Assembly: GCF_006715725.1 (NCBI RefSeq)
Contig: NZ_VFNU01000001.1
Span: 186,001 to 250,000 of the forward strand
Direction: 5' to 3'
Source: Nocardioides sp. SLBN-35
GTDB taxonomy: Bacteria > Actinomycetota > Actinomycetes > Propionibacteriales > Nocardioidaceae
DNA length: 64,000 nt
Below, in pieces: positions 9,911-18,214 of this stretch. Made by a program: the position numbers and the translations under genes. A model generated the notes under the pieces. The model did no database searches, was not told the DNA's origin, and saw only the letters and a list, made by a program, of their open reading frames with translations. Within the stretch, counting starts at the first letter, position 1. Each line of letters opens with the position of its first letter.

Positions 9911-10641
9911 CGGGTGACACCCACTTCAGCAGGAGAGAAGCCGAGGTACTCCACGACGGCCGGCATGCGACCGAGCTCGGCCGCGGTCCCGCTGCCCAGC
10001 ACCCGCCCGGGCGCCTGGAGCACGTAGGAGCGGTCGGAGACCTCGAGCGAGCGGACGGCGTTCTGCTCGACGAGCAGGATCGTCATGCCCTGCTCGCGCA
10101 GGGCCACGACGACGTCGAAGATCAGGTCGACCACGATGGGCGCCAGGCCCAGGGTCGGCTCGTCGAGCAGCAGGATCCGGGGGTTGAGGAGCAGCGCGCG
10201 CGCGATCGCGAGCTGTTGCTGCTCCCCGCCGGAGAGCAGGCTCGCACCCCGGTTCCAGTAGGTGCGCAGGATCGGGAAGCGCTCGAGCTCGCGCTCGATG
10301 TCGGCGGCGACCTGCGCCCTGTCCTTGCGGGTCACCGCGCCGAGGCGGAGGTTCTCCCCCACGGTGAGGCTCGCGAAGATGCCCCGGCTCTCCGGGACGT
10401 GCGACACGCCCGCCCGGATCGTCGAGTAGGACCTGCTCGCGACCGACGTACCGTCGACGGTGATCGAGCCCGACGCCACGGGCACCTCGCCCATGACAGC
10501 CTTGACCAGGGTGCTCTTGCCGGCGCCGTTCTGGCCGATCAGCGAGACCAGCTCACCCTCACCGACCTCCAGCGAGCAGCCCTGGACGGCTCGCACCGAC
10601 GAGCCGTACTGGAGGTGGACGTCCTCGATGCGCAGGACCAT
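9907..10641 (-). CDS. livF: ABC transporter ATP-binding protein (LivF-like)
   Basis: This 244-residue ATPase has Walker A GQNGAGKSTLVKAVMG, a Q-loop region THVP-like in VSHVPESRGIF, signature LLSGGEQQQLAIARAL, Walker B PRILLLDEPTLGLAP and the H-loop substitution typical of LivF (ILLVEQN, Gln instead of His). VPESRGIFASLTVGENL is diagnostic of LivF-type subunits. It drives import together with the adjacent LivG-like subunit. It starts one base after the end of livG. Confidence 0.92.
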   Translation of the reverse strand: MVLRIEDVHLQYGSSVRAVQGCSLEVGEGELVSLIGQNGAGKSTLVKAVMGEVPVASGSITVDGTSVASRSYSTIRAGVSHVPESRGIFASLTVGENLRLGAVTRKDRAQVAADIERELERFPILRTYWNRGASLLSGGEQQQLAIARALLLNPRILLLDEPTLGLAPIVVDLIFDVVVALREQGMTILLVEQNAVRSLEVSDRSYVLQAPGRVLGSGTAAELGRMPAVVEYLGFSPAEVGVTR

Positions 10642-10642
10642 G

Positions 10643-11392
10643 TCAGTGTCGCTTTCCGAAGTAGATCTCGATGACCTGGGGATCGGAGCGGACGGCCGCG
10701 GGCTCGCCCTCGATCACCGTCCGGCCGCTGTCGAGGACGTGGAGGCGGTCGCAGGTGCCCATCACCACGGACATGTCGTGCTCGACGAGCAGTACGCCGC
10801 ACTCGCGCCGCTGTGCGAAGCCGCGGATCGCGGTGATCAGCTCGACGGCCTCGGTCTCGTTCTGTCCGGCGGCCGGCTCATCGAGGAGCAGGAACCGTGG
10901 CCGGGCCGCCAGTGCCCGCGCGATCGCCGTGGTGCGCACCCGGCCGGCGGTGAGCTGCTCGGCCCGGTCCCCGGCGACTCCTTCCAGGGAGAGCTCCTCG
11001 AGGATCTCGCCGGTGAGCTCTCGAGCCGCACCCCGCCGCAGCCCGGCGCCCAGCGCCGCGACCTCGACGTTCTCCCGCACCGTGAGGCGGCCGAAGACCC
11101 GGCCGCTCTGGAAGGTGCGCACGACGCCCCGACGCGCACGCTGACGCATCGAGCGGCGGGTCAGGTCCTCGTCGTCGAGCCAGATCCGGCCGGAGGTGGC
11201 CCGCAGCATGCCGCTCAGGAGGTTCAGGGTGCTGGTCTTGCCCGACCCGTTCGGACCGATCAGGCCGAGGACCTCGCCGCTGCGGACCTCGATGGAGACC
11301 CCGTCGACGGCCTTGAGGCCGTCGAAGTGGATCCCCCCGTCGGCCATCCGCAGCACGGATGACCGACGGGAGAGCTCGGTGGCGGTGGTCAT
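10643..11392 (-). CDS. livG: ABC transporter ATP-binding protein (LivG-like) with altered signature motif
   Basis: This 249-residue LivG-type ATPase has Walker A GPNGSGKTSTLNLLSG, Q-loop VVRTFQSGRVF, Walker B RFLLLDEPAAGQN and a normal H-loop LLVEHDMSVV. The family is marked by DGLKAVDGVSIEV and AAGQN near Walker B. The ABC signature is unusual: it reads LTAGRVRTTAIARALA, so the LSxGQ core is replaced by LTAGR. ATP hydrolysis at one site may therefore be weak, an asymmetry seen in some heterodimeric ABC proteins (inference). The ATG overlaps the end of the binding-protein gene by 4 bases. Confidence 0.88.
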   Translation of the reverse strand: MTTATELSRRSSVLRMADGGIHFDGLKAVDGVSIEVRSGEVLGLIGPNGSGKTSTLNLLSGMLRATSGRIWLDDEDLTRRSMRQRARRGVVRTFQSGRVFGRLTVRENVEVAALGAGLRRGAARELTGEILEELSLEGVAGDRAEQLTAGRVRTTAIARALAARPRFLLLDEPAAGQNETEAVELITAIRGFAQRRECGVLLVEHDMSVVMGTCDRLHVLDSGRTVIEGEPAAVRSDPQVIEIYFGKRH

Positions 11393-12636
11393 GACGCGCA
11401 GGAGTTGCCGTCGTCGACGTTCGGGATGGAGTCGACCCGCTGCTGCCCGGCGAAGGTCATCGCGCCGTCGGCGACCTGGACCACCGTCATCGGCATGTCG
11501 ATGATCTTGTGGCAGGTCTTCGAGAAGTACGCGACGTCGCCGATCGGCGTCGTCACCGACCCGTCGCCCTCGAGCGCCGCCTTGAGGTCGGCGCCGGAGA
11601 AGGACTTCGCCCTGCCCGCGGCGTCGGCGATCGCGGACACCATGTTGTAGCCGAGGAGCGCATAGCTCGAGGCCGGCTCGGACTTGTACTCGGCCTGGTA
11701 GTCCTTGACGAAGGTGTCGAGGTCCGCCGAGTCGGCGCCGGTGCAGTACACGTAGCAGGCGAAGCCGGTGTAGTAGATGTCGCTGGCCTTGTCCCCGACG
11801 ACGTCGAGCAGCACCTGGCCGTCGAGTGCCGCGGGACCGACGACCGGGATGGTCACGCCGGCCTCGCGCAGCTGCCGGATCGCGGTGGCGCCGCCGGGGT
11901 TCCAGCTGGCGACGTAGACGAAGTCGGGCTGCTGGGCCAGGCCCTTGAGCCGGCTGGCCTGGCTGCTGATGTTGACGTTGTCACCACCGGGGAAGGCGTC
12001 GTCGCCGACGATCTTGCCGCCGAGCTCCTCGAACTTCGCGGTGAAGTAGCGCCCGGCGGACTTGGTGTACTCGATGCTCTCGTCCTGCAGGACGTACGCC
12101 GAGCGCCAGCCCTTCTCGTAGGCCCAGGCAGCGCCCGAGGCGCCCTCGACGTCGCTGCCCGCGTTGGCCGAGAACACGTAGTCGCCGAGGGTGGTGGTGT
12201 CGGCCATCTTCGGGTCGCCCGCGCAGATGGAGACCGAGGGGATCTCCGAGGCCTGCGCGACGGAGGCGCCCGGGGCGCTGAGGTCGAAGTCGCAGGGGGT
12301 GACGAGGAGGTCGATGCCCTCCGCGATCAGCTCGGTGGCCGCCGTACCGACGGTGTCGGGGTCGGAGCGGACGTCCTTGCTGACCACCTTGATCTTCTTC
12401 CCGTCGATGCCACCGTCGGCGTTGATCTCCTTGATCCGGAGCAGCGCGGCGTTGCCGGGCTCGACGTCGAACGGCGCCATGTTGCCGCTCTGGCTGAGGG
12501 CGAAGCCGACGACGAGCTGGTCGCCGCCGTCCGCGGCGTCAGAGCCGCCCGAGCAGGCGGCGGTCAGGACGAGGGTGCCGACGGACAGTGCCGACAGGGC
12601 GATCCGGCCCGAAAAAGGGCGCGCGAAACCAAGCAT
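11389..12636 (-). CDS. Liv-type ABC transporter substrate-binding lipoprotein
   Basis: This 415-residue secreted binding protein starts with a lipoprotein signal whose lipobox LTAAC gives lipidated Cys28, followed by a flexible GGSDAADGG linker. The periplasmic-binding fold type I of the LivK family is visible in VGFALSQSGNMAPFD, the INADGGIDGKKIKVVSKD hinge and the ELIAEGIDLLVTPCD strand. Two Cys pairs (CDFD/SICAG and CYVYC) may form disulfides. It is encoded between the enzyme genes and the ATPases, which ties the importer to the enzymes. The ligand cannot be predicted; the conserved SQSG and TPCD segments only suggest an amino acid- or amide-like molecule. Confidence 0.88.
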   Translation of the reverse strand: MLGFARPFSGRIALSALSVGTLVLTAACSGGSDAADGGDQLVVGFALSQSGNMAPFDVEPGNAALLRIKEINADGGIDGKKIKVVSKDVRSDPDTVGTAATELIAEGIDLLVTPCDFDLSAPGASVAQASEIPSVSICAGDPKMADTTTLGDYVFSANAGSDVEGASGAAWAYEKGWRSAYVLQDESIEYTKSAGRYFTAKFEELGGKIVGDDAFPGGDNVNISSQASRLKGLAQQPDFVYVASWNPGGATAIRQLREAGVTIPVVGPAALDGQVLLDVVGDKASDIYYTGFACYVYCTGADSADLDTFVKDYQAEYKSEPASSYALLGYNMVSAIADAAGRAKSFSGADLKAALEGDGSVTTPIGDVAYFSKTCHKIIDMPMTVVQVADGAMTFAGQQRVDSIPNVDDGNSCAS

Positions 12637-12694
12637 GGGTCCTACCTAGGGTCGAAGGAGGTGGGGTCGGAGTGGTGGTGGAGGAGGGCGCGGC

Positions 12695-14005
12695 CTAGGA
12701 GACGGCGGCCCGCAGTGCGACCCGGACGCACTCGATGGTGGTGGCGACGTCGGCCTCGGTGGTGGCCGCGTTGAGCCGGCGGTCCCCGGTCGGGAACGCC
12801 GGCTCGAGGACGCCCTGGGCGAGCAGGGAGGCGTGGTAACGCCCGTACATCTCCGCGTCGGACTGCATCGCCTCGCGGAAGTTGGTGGGGAGCTCGGGCC
12901 GGAAGTAGACGCACCACTCCGAGCCGAGGCCCGCGACAGTGGCGGGGGCACCGGTCTCGGCGATGGCGTCGGCGATGCCGGCCCGCATCTGCTCACCACG
13001 TGCGTAGAGCGTGGTGAAGATGTCGTCGCTCTCCATGATCCGCATCGTCGTGTTGGCCGCGGCGAGTGCGTACGGCGACGCGTTGTACGTCCCGTCGATC
13101 GTCGCCTCGGTCCTGCTGTAGGCACCGAGATGTCCCATCAGGGCGTCGATCCCGGCCAGGCCGGCCAGCGAGTAGCCGTTGGCGACCGCCTTGCCGAACG
13201 CGGTGAGGTCCGGCGTCACGCCGCAGATCGACTGGTAGCCGCCGATCGCCGCGCGGAAGCCGGTCTTGACCTCGTCCATGACCATCACGACGCCGTGCTG
13301 CGTGCACAGTTCGCGGAGCAGCTCGAGGAACCCGGGCGCGGCCGGGACACAGCCGAAGCTGTGCACGTAGCCCTCGGTGAACGCTGCGGCCAGCTGGTCG
13401 CCGTACTGCTCGAAGGCGGATCGCAGGCCGGCGGCGTCGTTCCACTCGACGACAACGACGTCGGCGACCACCGCGGGGTGCAGGCCGCCGCCGTTGGGGG
13501 TGTTGAGCGCCGAGGTGTCGGTGAGGTCCTTGCGGGAGCTGCCGACGGCCACGTGGTCGTTCCAGCCGTGGTAGGACCCGTGGAACTTGAGGACCTTGAG
13601 CCGGCCGGTAGCGGCCCGGGCCACGTGCACCGCGTGCATGGTCGCGTCGGTGCCGGAGGTGCAGAAGGCGACCTTGTCGGCCGAGGGCATCACGGCACAG
13701 ATCCGCTCGGCCAGCTCGGCCTCGCCGGCCTGCGGGCCGACACCCGTGAGGTCGCAGGTGTTGGCGGCGGCGAGGACCGCCTCGTTGACGCGCCGGTCGC
13801 TGTGACCGAGCACGATCGGGCCCCAGGCGTTGAGGTAGTCGACGTACTGTCGACCCTCCTGGTCCCAGACGTAGGCGCCCTGGGTGCGGACGAAGACCTG
13901 CTTCCAGCCGACCCGGTGGCCCGACGAGACACCTCGCGGGACGACGGCCTCGGACCGCCTCCAACTCGCGGCCTGGTCGATGGCGGGCTCAGACATGGTG
14001 GACAC
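12695..14005 (-). CDS. Class III PLP-dependent aminotransferase/aminomutase (GSA aminomutase-like)
   Basis: This 436-residue fold-type I PLP enzyme is closest in pattern to glutamate-1-semialdehyde 2,1-aminomutase. It has PRGVSSGHR, DYLNAWGPIVLGHSD, FCTSGTDATMHAVHVARA, KFHGSYHGWND, MVMDEVKTGF and the PLP Lys in LTAFGKAVANGYSLAGLAG. It is not the housekeeping HemL, because it lies in a catabolic-looking operon with transport genes and its motifs diverge. The likely activity is amino transfer to or from a semialdehyde-like intermediate. The GTG start is set by AAGGAG six bases upstream, and it overlaps the end of the GMC gene by 17 bases. Confidence 0.85.
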   Translation of the reverse strand: MSTMSEPAIDQAASWRRSEAVVPRGVSSGHRVGWKQVFVRTQGAYVWDQEGRQYVDYLNAWGPIVLGHSDRRVNEAVLAAANTCDLTGVGPQAGEAELAERICAVMPSADKVAFCTSGTDATMHAVHVARAATGRLKVLKFHGSYHGWNDHVAVGSSRKDLTDTSALNTPNGGGLHPAVVADVVVVEWNDAAGLRSAFEQYGDQLAAAFTEGYVHSFGCVPAAPGFLELLRELCTQHGVVMVMDEVKTGFRAAIGGYQSICGVTPDLTAFGKAVANGYSLAGLAGIDALMGHLGAYSRTEATIDGTYNASPYALAAANTTMRIMESDDIFTTLYARGEQMRAGIADAIAETGAPATVAGLGSEWCVYFRPELPTNFREAMQSDAEMYGRYHASLLAQGVLEPAFPTGDRRLNAATTEADVATTIECVRVALRAAVS

Positions 14006-15458
14006 GGTCGGCTCCTTCGGAGGGGTTCGAGGCGAGGTCGGCGAGCAGGGCGGCGCTGAGCCGCTCGGCCACCATCACGACGGGCAGGTGGGTGTTGGCA
14101 GCGGGGACCTCGGGGATGACCGAGCAGTCGATCACCCGGACCCCGGCCAGGCCGTGCACCCGGCCGCGCTGGTCGACGACGGCGCCGGGATCGTCGGCAC
14201 GGCCCATCCGGGCGGTGCCGACGGCGTGGAAGTAGTCGCCGATCGACGAGGTCAGCCAGGCGTCGTACGCATCCGGGTCGTCGAGCGCCGAGACCGGCGT
14301 ACCGGCCGCGTCGATGAACGCCTCCTCGACGATCTCGTCGAAGGGCGCGGTCCTCAGCAGTCGCCGGGCGACGTCGACCGCCTCACGCATGACCTGTCGG
14401 TCGCGGTCCGTGGTGAGCATCCGCTCGGCGACGACCGGCGGACCGGTCGGGTCGTCCGGGTCCAGCCGGACCTCGCCGGTGGAGGTCACTGTCATCACGG
14501 CGGCCATCACCACCGCGTGGTGGGCAGGCGTGCTCTCCGAGAGCGCGCCCTGCATGGGCAGCACGTGGATGTCGCCCTGTTCGATGCTGGACGACGTGCG
14601 GACGACCGCGTTGATGCACGGCTGCCCCGCCCGCACCTCGCGTGCCTCGGGCCGCAGTGCCAGCAGGATCGAGGCCGCCGGGTGGTCCTGCAGGCCCTTG
14701 CCGACACCCGGCCGGTCGCAGCCGCTGCGCAGCAGGACCGCGGGGGTCTCGATCGCGCCGGCCGCCAGGACCACCTGGTCGGCGTACAGCGGGGTGCCGT
14801 CGACCAGCAGGACGCCCACGACGACATCGCCCTCGCGCAGCAGCCGGTCGACCCGGCTCCCGGTGCGGAGCTCGACGGTGCCGCGCTCGAGCGCGGGGCG
14901 CAGGTAGACCTCGGCGCTGGAGCGCCGGCCGAGCGCGTCGGCGTTGCGCCACAGGGTGCCGCCCCCGTCCTCCGGGGTCAGGGTGTCGACGCCGGTGCTG
15001 AGGCCGAGCGCGGCGGCGGCGCCTACCAGCGCGCGGTCCATCGGTGTGTAGGCCTCAGCCGGGGTGGCGACCAGGTCCCGGGCGAGCCGCTCGAAGGTCG
15101 GCGCGACCGCCGCCCACGACCACTCGTCGAGGCCGTGGTGCTCGGCCCAGCGGTCGTAGTCGCGCGGCAGGCCGGGCAGGGCCAGCATCGCGTTGACCGA
15201 CGAGGAGCCGCCGACGCCGCGCCCGCGGTGGTACTGCCGCGGAGCGTCGCCGGAGAGGCGGGTGGCCACCAGCCCCGGGTCGAAGGCCTCGGGCGAGACC
15301 ATCGCGTCCATCCAGTTCGCCGAGGCGAGTCGGGTGCCGGTGTCGGTGCCCTGCCAGTCGGGGCCGGCCTCGAGCAGCACGACCTCGTGCTCCTCGCTCA
15401 GCCGAGCGGCGACGACGCAGCCGGCGCTGCCGGCTCCGACGATGATGATGCGTGCCAT
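13989..15458 (-). CDS. GMC family FAD-dependent oxidoreductase, MftG-like
   Basis: This 489-residue glucose-methanol-choline oxidoreductase has the N-terminal FAD motif IIIVGAGSAGCVVAARLSE, GRGVGGSSSVNAMLALPG, QVVLAAGAIETPAVLLRSG and the C-terminal catalytic region HAVGTARMG with VIDCSVIPEVPAANTHLP. The short form, without the long substrate-domain inserts of choline dehydrogenases, resembles MftG of mycofactocin clusters. It sits directly beside an MftD-like gene, as in those clusters, but no mftA, mftB or mftC is in the window. It probably oxidises an alcohol or amine function and passes electrons to a carrier. The MftG kinship is judged from motifs and length only. Confidence 0.82.
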   Translation of the reverse strand: MARIIIVGAGSAGCVVAARLSEEHEVVLLEAGPDWQGTDTGTRLASANWMDAMVSPEAFDPGLVATRLSGDAPRQYHRGRGVGGSSSVNAMLALPGLPRDYDRWAEHHGLDEWSWAAVAPTFERLARDLVATPAEAYTPMDRALVGAAAALGLSTGVDTLTPEDGGGTLWRNADALGRRSSAEVYLRPALERGTVELRTGSRVDRLLREGDVVVGVLLVDGTPLYADQVVLAAGAIETPAVLLRSGCDRPGVGKGLQDHPAASILLALRPEAREVRAGQPCINAVVRTSSSIEQGDIHVLPMQGALSESTPAHHAVVMAAVMTVTSTGEVRLDPDDPTGPPVVAERMLTTDRDRQVMREAVDVARRLLRTAPFDEIVEEAFIDAAGTPVSALDDPDAYDAWLTSSIGDYFHAVGTARMGRADDPGAVVDQRGRVHGLAGVRVIDCSVIPEVPAANTHLPVVMVAERLSAALLADLASNPSEGADRVHHV

Positions 15459-15489
15459 CTGCTCTCTCCGTTCCTCTGCGCGCGGCGGG

Positions 15490-16671
15490 TCAGCTCGCCG
15501 GCGGGACGAAGAAGTGCGGGTTGAGCACCATCAGGTCCTCGCGGCTCAGCTCGGAGATCGAGCTGCGCCCGATGCCGAACATGGTCTCGCGGATGCCGCT
15601 GCGCAGGATCTGCAGGACCTCGTGGACGCCGTCCTCGCCGTTGACCGCGAGTCCGTAGAGGAAGGCCCGGCCGACGAAGACCGCGCGGGCACCGAGCGCC
15701 AGCGCCTTGACGACGTCCGAGCCGCGCCGGATGCCGCCGTCGAGGGTGACCTCGACCTGGTCGCCGACCGCGTCGACGATGCTCGGCAGGTAGCGCAGCG
15801 GCGAGGGGCTGCCGTCGATGTTGTTGCCGCCGTGGTTGGAGACGCCGATGGCGTCGGCTCCCAGGTCGACGCACAGCTTGGCGTCCTTGATCGTGTTGAT
15901 GCCCTTGACCATGAACGGTCCGCCCCACAGCTCGCGAAGCCACTTCACGTCGTCCCAGGTCGGGGCGGGGGTCTCCTCGAAGCGGGACCACGCGGCGCCG
16001 AAGTACGGCGTCGACCCGTCCAGCTCGAAGAGGTTGGGCACCTTGAGGTCGGGGATCCGGCCGCGGCGCAGGTAGCTGCCGAACCACAGCGGGCGCGACA
16101 ACGCCTCCGGGGCGAGCTCGGCCATGGTCCGCAGTCGCATGTCGCTGGGCGGCGCGGGTGGCACACCCCAGTCCCGACGGGGGGTGTGCGACCAGTCGAG
16201 GGTCACGATGAGCGCCTTGGCGCCGGCGGCGCGGGCCGCCTCGACGCGCGCCTCGATCTCGGCCTTGGTGCCGACCCAGTAGAGCTGGAAGATCGTCTTG
16301 TCGTTGGCGCGGGCGACCTCGGTGACGGGGTCGGAGGCCCAGGAGCTGAGGCCGACGGCGGTCCCAGCCCGCGCGGCGGCGCGGGCGACGCCGATCTCGC
16401 CGTCGGGGTGGATCGCCTGTGCACCCACCGGGGAGATGACGACGGGGAAGTCGATGTCGAGCCCGAGCAGTGAGGTCGCCGTGTCGATGCTGGTCGGGCG
16501 GTCGAAGACGGTGGGCGAGAAGCCGAGCTCGTCGTACGCCCGGATGTTCTCGTCGAGTGTCCAGCCCTGCTCGTTGCCGGCCTTGACCGCCAGCCAGACC
16601 GCCCGCGGCAGGCGCCGCTTGGCCAGTCGCTCGGCCTCCGCCAGGTTGCGGAACCGGATGCGCTTGCTCAT
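15490..16671 (-). CDS. Alpha-hydroxy-acid oxidase family flavoprotein, MftD-like
   Basis: This 393-residue FMN-dependent TIM-barrel protein of the lactate/glycolate oxidase family has PVVISPVGAQAIHPDGEIGVARAAA, VGLSSWASDPV, IFQLYWVG, ALIVTLDWSHTPRRDWG, GPFMVKGINTIKDAK and the catalytic His/Arg segments IGVSNHGGNNIDGSPSP and LDGGIRRGSDVVKALALG (quoted in parts). RDWGxP, ELWGGPFM and SNHGGNN match MftD, the enzyme that oxidatively deaminates the mycofactocin precursor, better than lactate dehydrogenases. It is the first gene of the operon and has a good Shine-Dalgarno (AAGGAG). The substrate here is unknown; amine or hydroxy-acid oxidation is expected. Confidence 0.85.
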   Translation of the reverse strand: MSKRIRFRNLAEAERLAKRRLPRAVWLAVKAGNEQGWTLDENIRAYDELGFSPTVFDRPTSIDTATSLLGLDIDFPVVISPVGAQAIHPDGEIGVARAAARAGTAVGLSSWASDPVTEVARANDKTIFQLYWVGTKAEIEARVEAARAAGAKALIVTLDWSHTPRRDWGVPPAPPSDMRLRTMAELAPEALSRPLWFGSYLRRGRIPDLKVPNLFELDGSTPYFGAAWSRFEETPAPTWDDVKWLRELWGGPFMVKGINTIKDAKLCVDLGADAIGVSNHGGNNIDGSPSPLRYLPSIVDAVGDQVEVTLDGGIRRGSDVVKALALGARAVFVGRAFLYGLAVNGEDGVHEVLQILRSGIRETMFGIGRSSISELSREDLMVLNPHFFVPPAS

Positions 16672-16921
16672 CGGGGAACTCCTTCGGGAATGGTGAGACC
16701 CGGATCACCGTAGGCTGAAACGTTTCTTACGGCAATACCCTTTGAGGAACTTTCTGTAACGACAGTGCCAATCGATCCGAGGTGGGGTGAGATGATCGGG
16801 AGCAAGCACAGATTCGTAATACCCATTGCAGAATCTCTCTCTTGACCGGATCCTGTAACACGTGTACCAATCGTGCTAGCCGGTGCGCGGACGTACCTGC
16901 TCCCGACCGAGAAGGTGGACG
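16672..16921. promoter_or_regulatory. Divergent promoter region of the MftD-like and GS-like operons, with repeated motif
   Basis: This 250-base region lies between the two operons and is AT-richer than the rest. It contains a two-part motif twice in direct orientation. The first half is CAATACCCTTTG (16733-16744) and TAATACCCATTG (16817-16828). The second half is CTGTAAC-N7-CCAATCG at 16754-16774 and 16853-16873, with 16 of 21 bases identical. A small dyad GAAACGTTTC occurs at 16717-16726. These are candidate binding sites for a common regulator, which is not encoded nearby. A Shine-Dalgarno-like AGAAGGTGG precedes the rightward ATG at 16922. Confidence 0.55.
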
Positions 16922-18214
16922 ATGACCCCCGACCAGACGCTCTTCGTCGCGACCAGCGACCTCGCCGGCCAGCTGCGCGGACGCTCGGTGCCCGCGGCCG
17001 CCGCGGACTCCGTCCTCCAGCGCGGCGTCGGCTGGGTCCCCGCCGACCTCGCGATCACGGCGTTCGGCACCATCGCCCCGAACGTCTTCGGCTCGACAGG
17101 CGACCTCCGGCTGATGCCGGACGCCTCGACCCGGATCGAGATCCCCGCCCGCGGCGAGGACCCCGCGGTCTCCCTGGTCCTCGCCGACCAGACCGAGCCC
17201 GACGGCTCACCCTGGGCCTGCTGCCCGCGCACGTTCGCCCGACAGGCGCTCGACGACCTGCGTGCGGCGACCGGGCTCGAGGTCACTGCCTCGTTCGAGC
17301 ACGAGTTCATGGTCGACGGCCTCCCCGCGACCGCGCCGTTCTCCTTCGCACGCCACCGCAGCATCGAGCCCTTCGGCTCCGAGCTGGTCGCGTTGCTCGA
17401 GGCGACCGGCCTGCAGCCGGAGAACTGGCTCCCGGAGTACGGCGCAGACCAGTTCGAGGTCACCCTCGAGCCCGCACCCGGCCTGGTCGCCGCGGACCGT
17501 GCCGTCCTGCTCAAGGAGCTGGTCCGCGACCTGGCGCGCCGCCACGGCCGCGGTGTCACCTTCGCCCCGCTCACCCATCCCGACGGCAGCGGCAACGGCG
17601 TCCACGTCCACCTCTCGCTGCGCACCGCGGACGGCACCCCCGCGCTCCACGACCCGAGCGCCCCCGCGGGCCTGAGCGCGGTCGGCCGGCGCTTCGCCGC
17701 GGGCATCCTGGCCCACGCGCAGGCGCTGCTGGCGTTCACCGCGCCCAGCCCCGTCTCGTACCTGCGGTTGACCCCGCACCGCTGGAGCGCCGGCGGCGTC
17801 TTCCTCGCCGAGCGCAACCGTGAGGCCCTGCTGCGCATCTGCCCCACCAGCACGGCCGGTGGCGGCGATCCTGCGCGCCAGTACAACCTGGAGTTCCGCG
17901 CCGCCGACGCCACCGCCAACCCCTGGCTCACCCTCGGCCTGCTCGTGCGCGCCGGCCTGGCCGGGATCACGGGCGACCTCGCCGAGCCCACCATCTGGCC
18001 GGAGTCGGTGACCGAGGACGAGCTCGCGGGCGTGCCGCTGCTCCCGAAGGACCTGGCGGCCGCGCTCGACGAGCTGACCGCCGACGAGGTCGTCACCGGC
18101 TGGTTCGACCCCGCCCTCCTCGACACCCACGTCTCGGTCAAGCGGGCCGAGCTCGCTGCCGTGGCCGAGCTGTCCGAGGTCGAGCGCTGCGCGAGGTTCG
18201 CCGATGTCTACTGA
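16922..18214 (+). CDS. Glutamine synthetase family protein (GlnA-like ligase)
   Basis: This 430-residue protein has the glutamine synthetase catalytic fold: ASFEHEFMVDG and WLPEYGADQFEVTLEP carry metal-binding Glu residues, GNGVHVHLSL matches the ATP/glutamate His loop, SYLRLTPHRWSAGG the glutamate-binding Arg loop, and NLEFRAADATANPWL the RxxDxxxNP metal segment. It lacks the conserved adenylylation Tyr region and the MxP(N)KP start of true GlnA enzymes. The divergent N-terminal half and context suggest a ligase joining glutamate, or another acid, to an amine, as in PuuA/IpuC or the FluG C-terminal domain. The ATG at 16922 is preferred to one 39 bases upstream because of the Shine-Dalgarno. 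Confidence 0.85.
   Translation: MTPDQTLFVATSDLAGQLRGRSVPAAAADSVLQRGVGWVPADLAITAFGTIAPNVFGSTGDLRLMPDASTRIEIPARGEDPAVSLVLADQTEPDGSPWACCPRTFARQALDDLRAATGLEVTASFEHEFMVDGLPATAPFSFARHRSIEPFGSELVALLEATGLQPENWLPEYGADQFEVTLEPAPGLVAADRAVLLKELVRDLARRHGRGVTFAPLTHPDGSGNGVHVHLSLRTADGTPALHDPSAPAGLSAVGRRFAAGILAHAQALLAFTAPSPVSYLRLTPHRWSAGGVFLAERNREALLRICPTSTAGGGDPARQYNLEFRAADATANPWLTLGLLVRAGLAGITGDLAEPTIWPESVTEDELAGVPLLPKDLAAALDELTADEVVTGWFDPALLDTHVSVKRAELAAVAELSEVERCARFADVY

Noticed and set aside
12695..14005. The PLP enzyme as housekeeping HemL
   Set aside because: It lies in a transport-linked operon with oxidases, and no other tetrapyrrole gene is near. The similarity is to the wider family.
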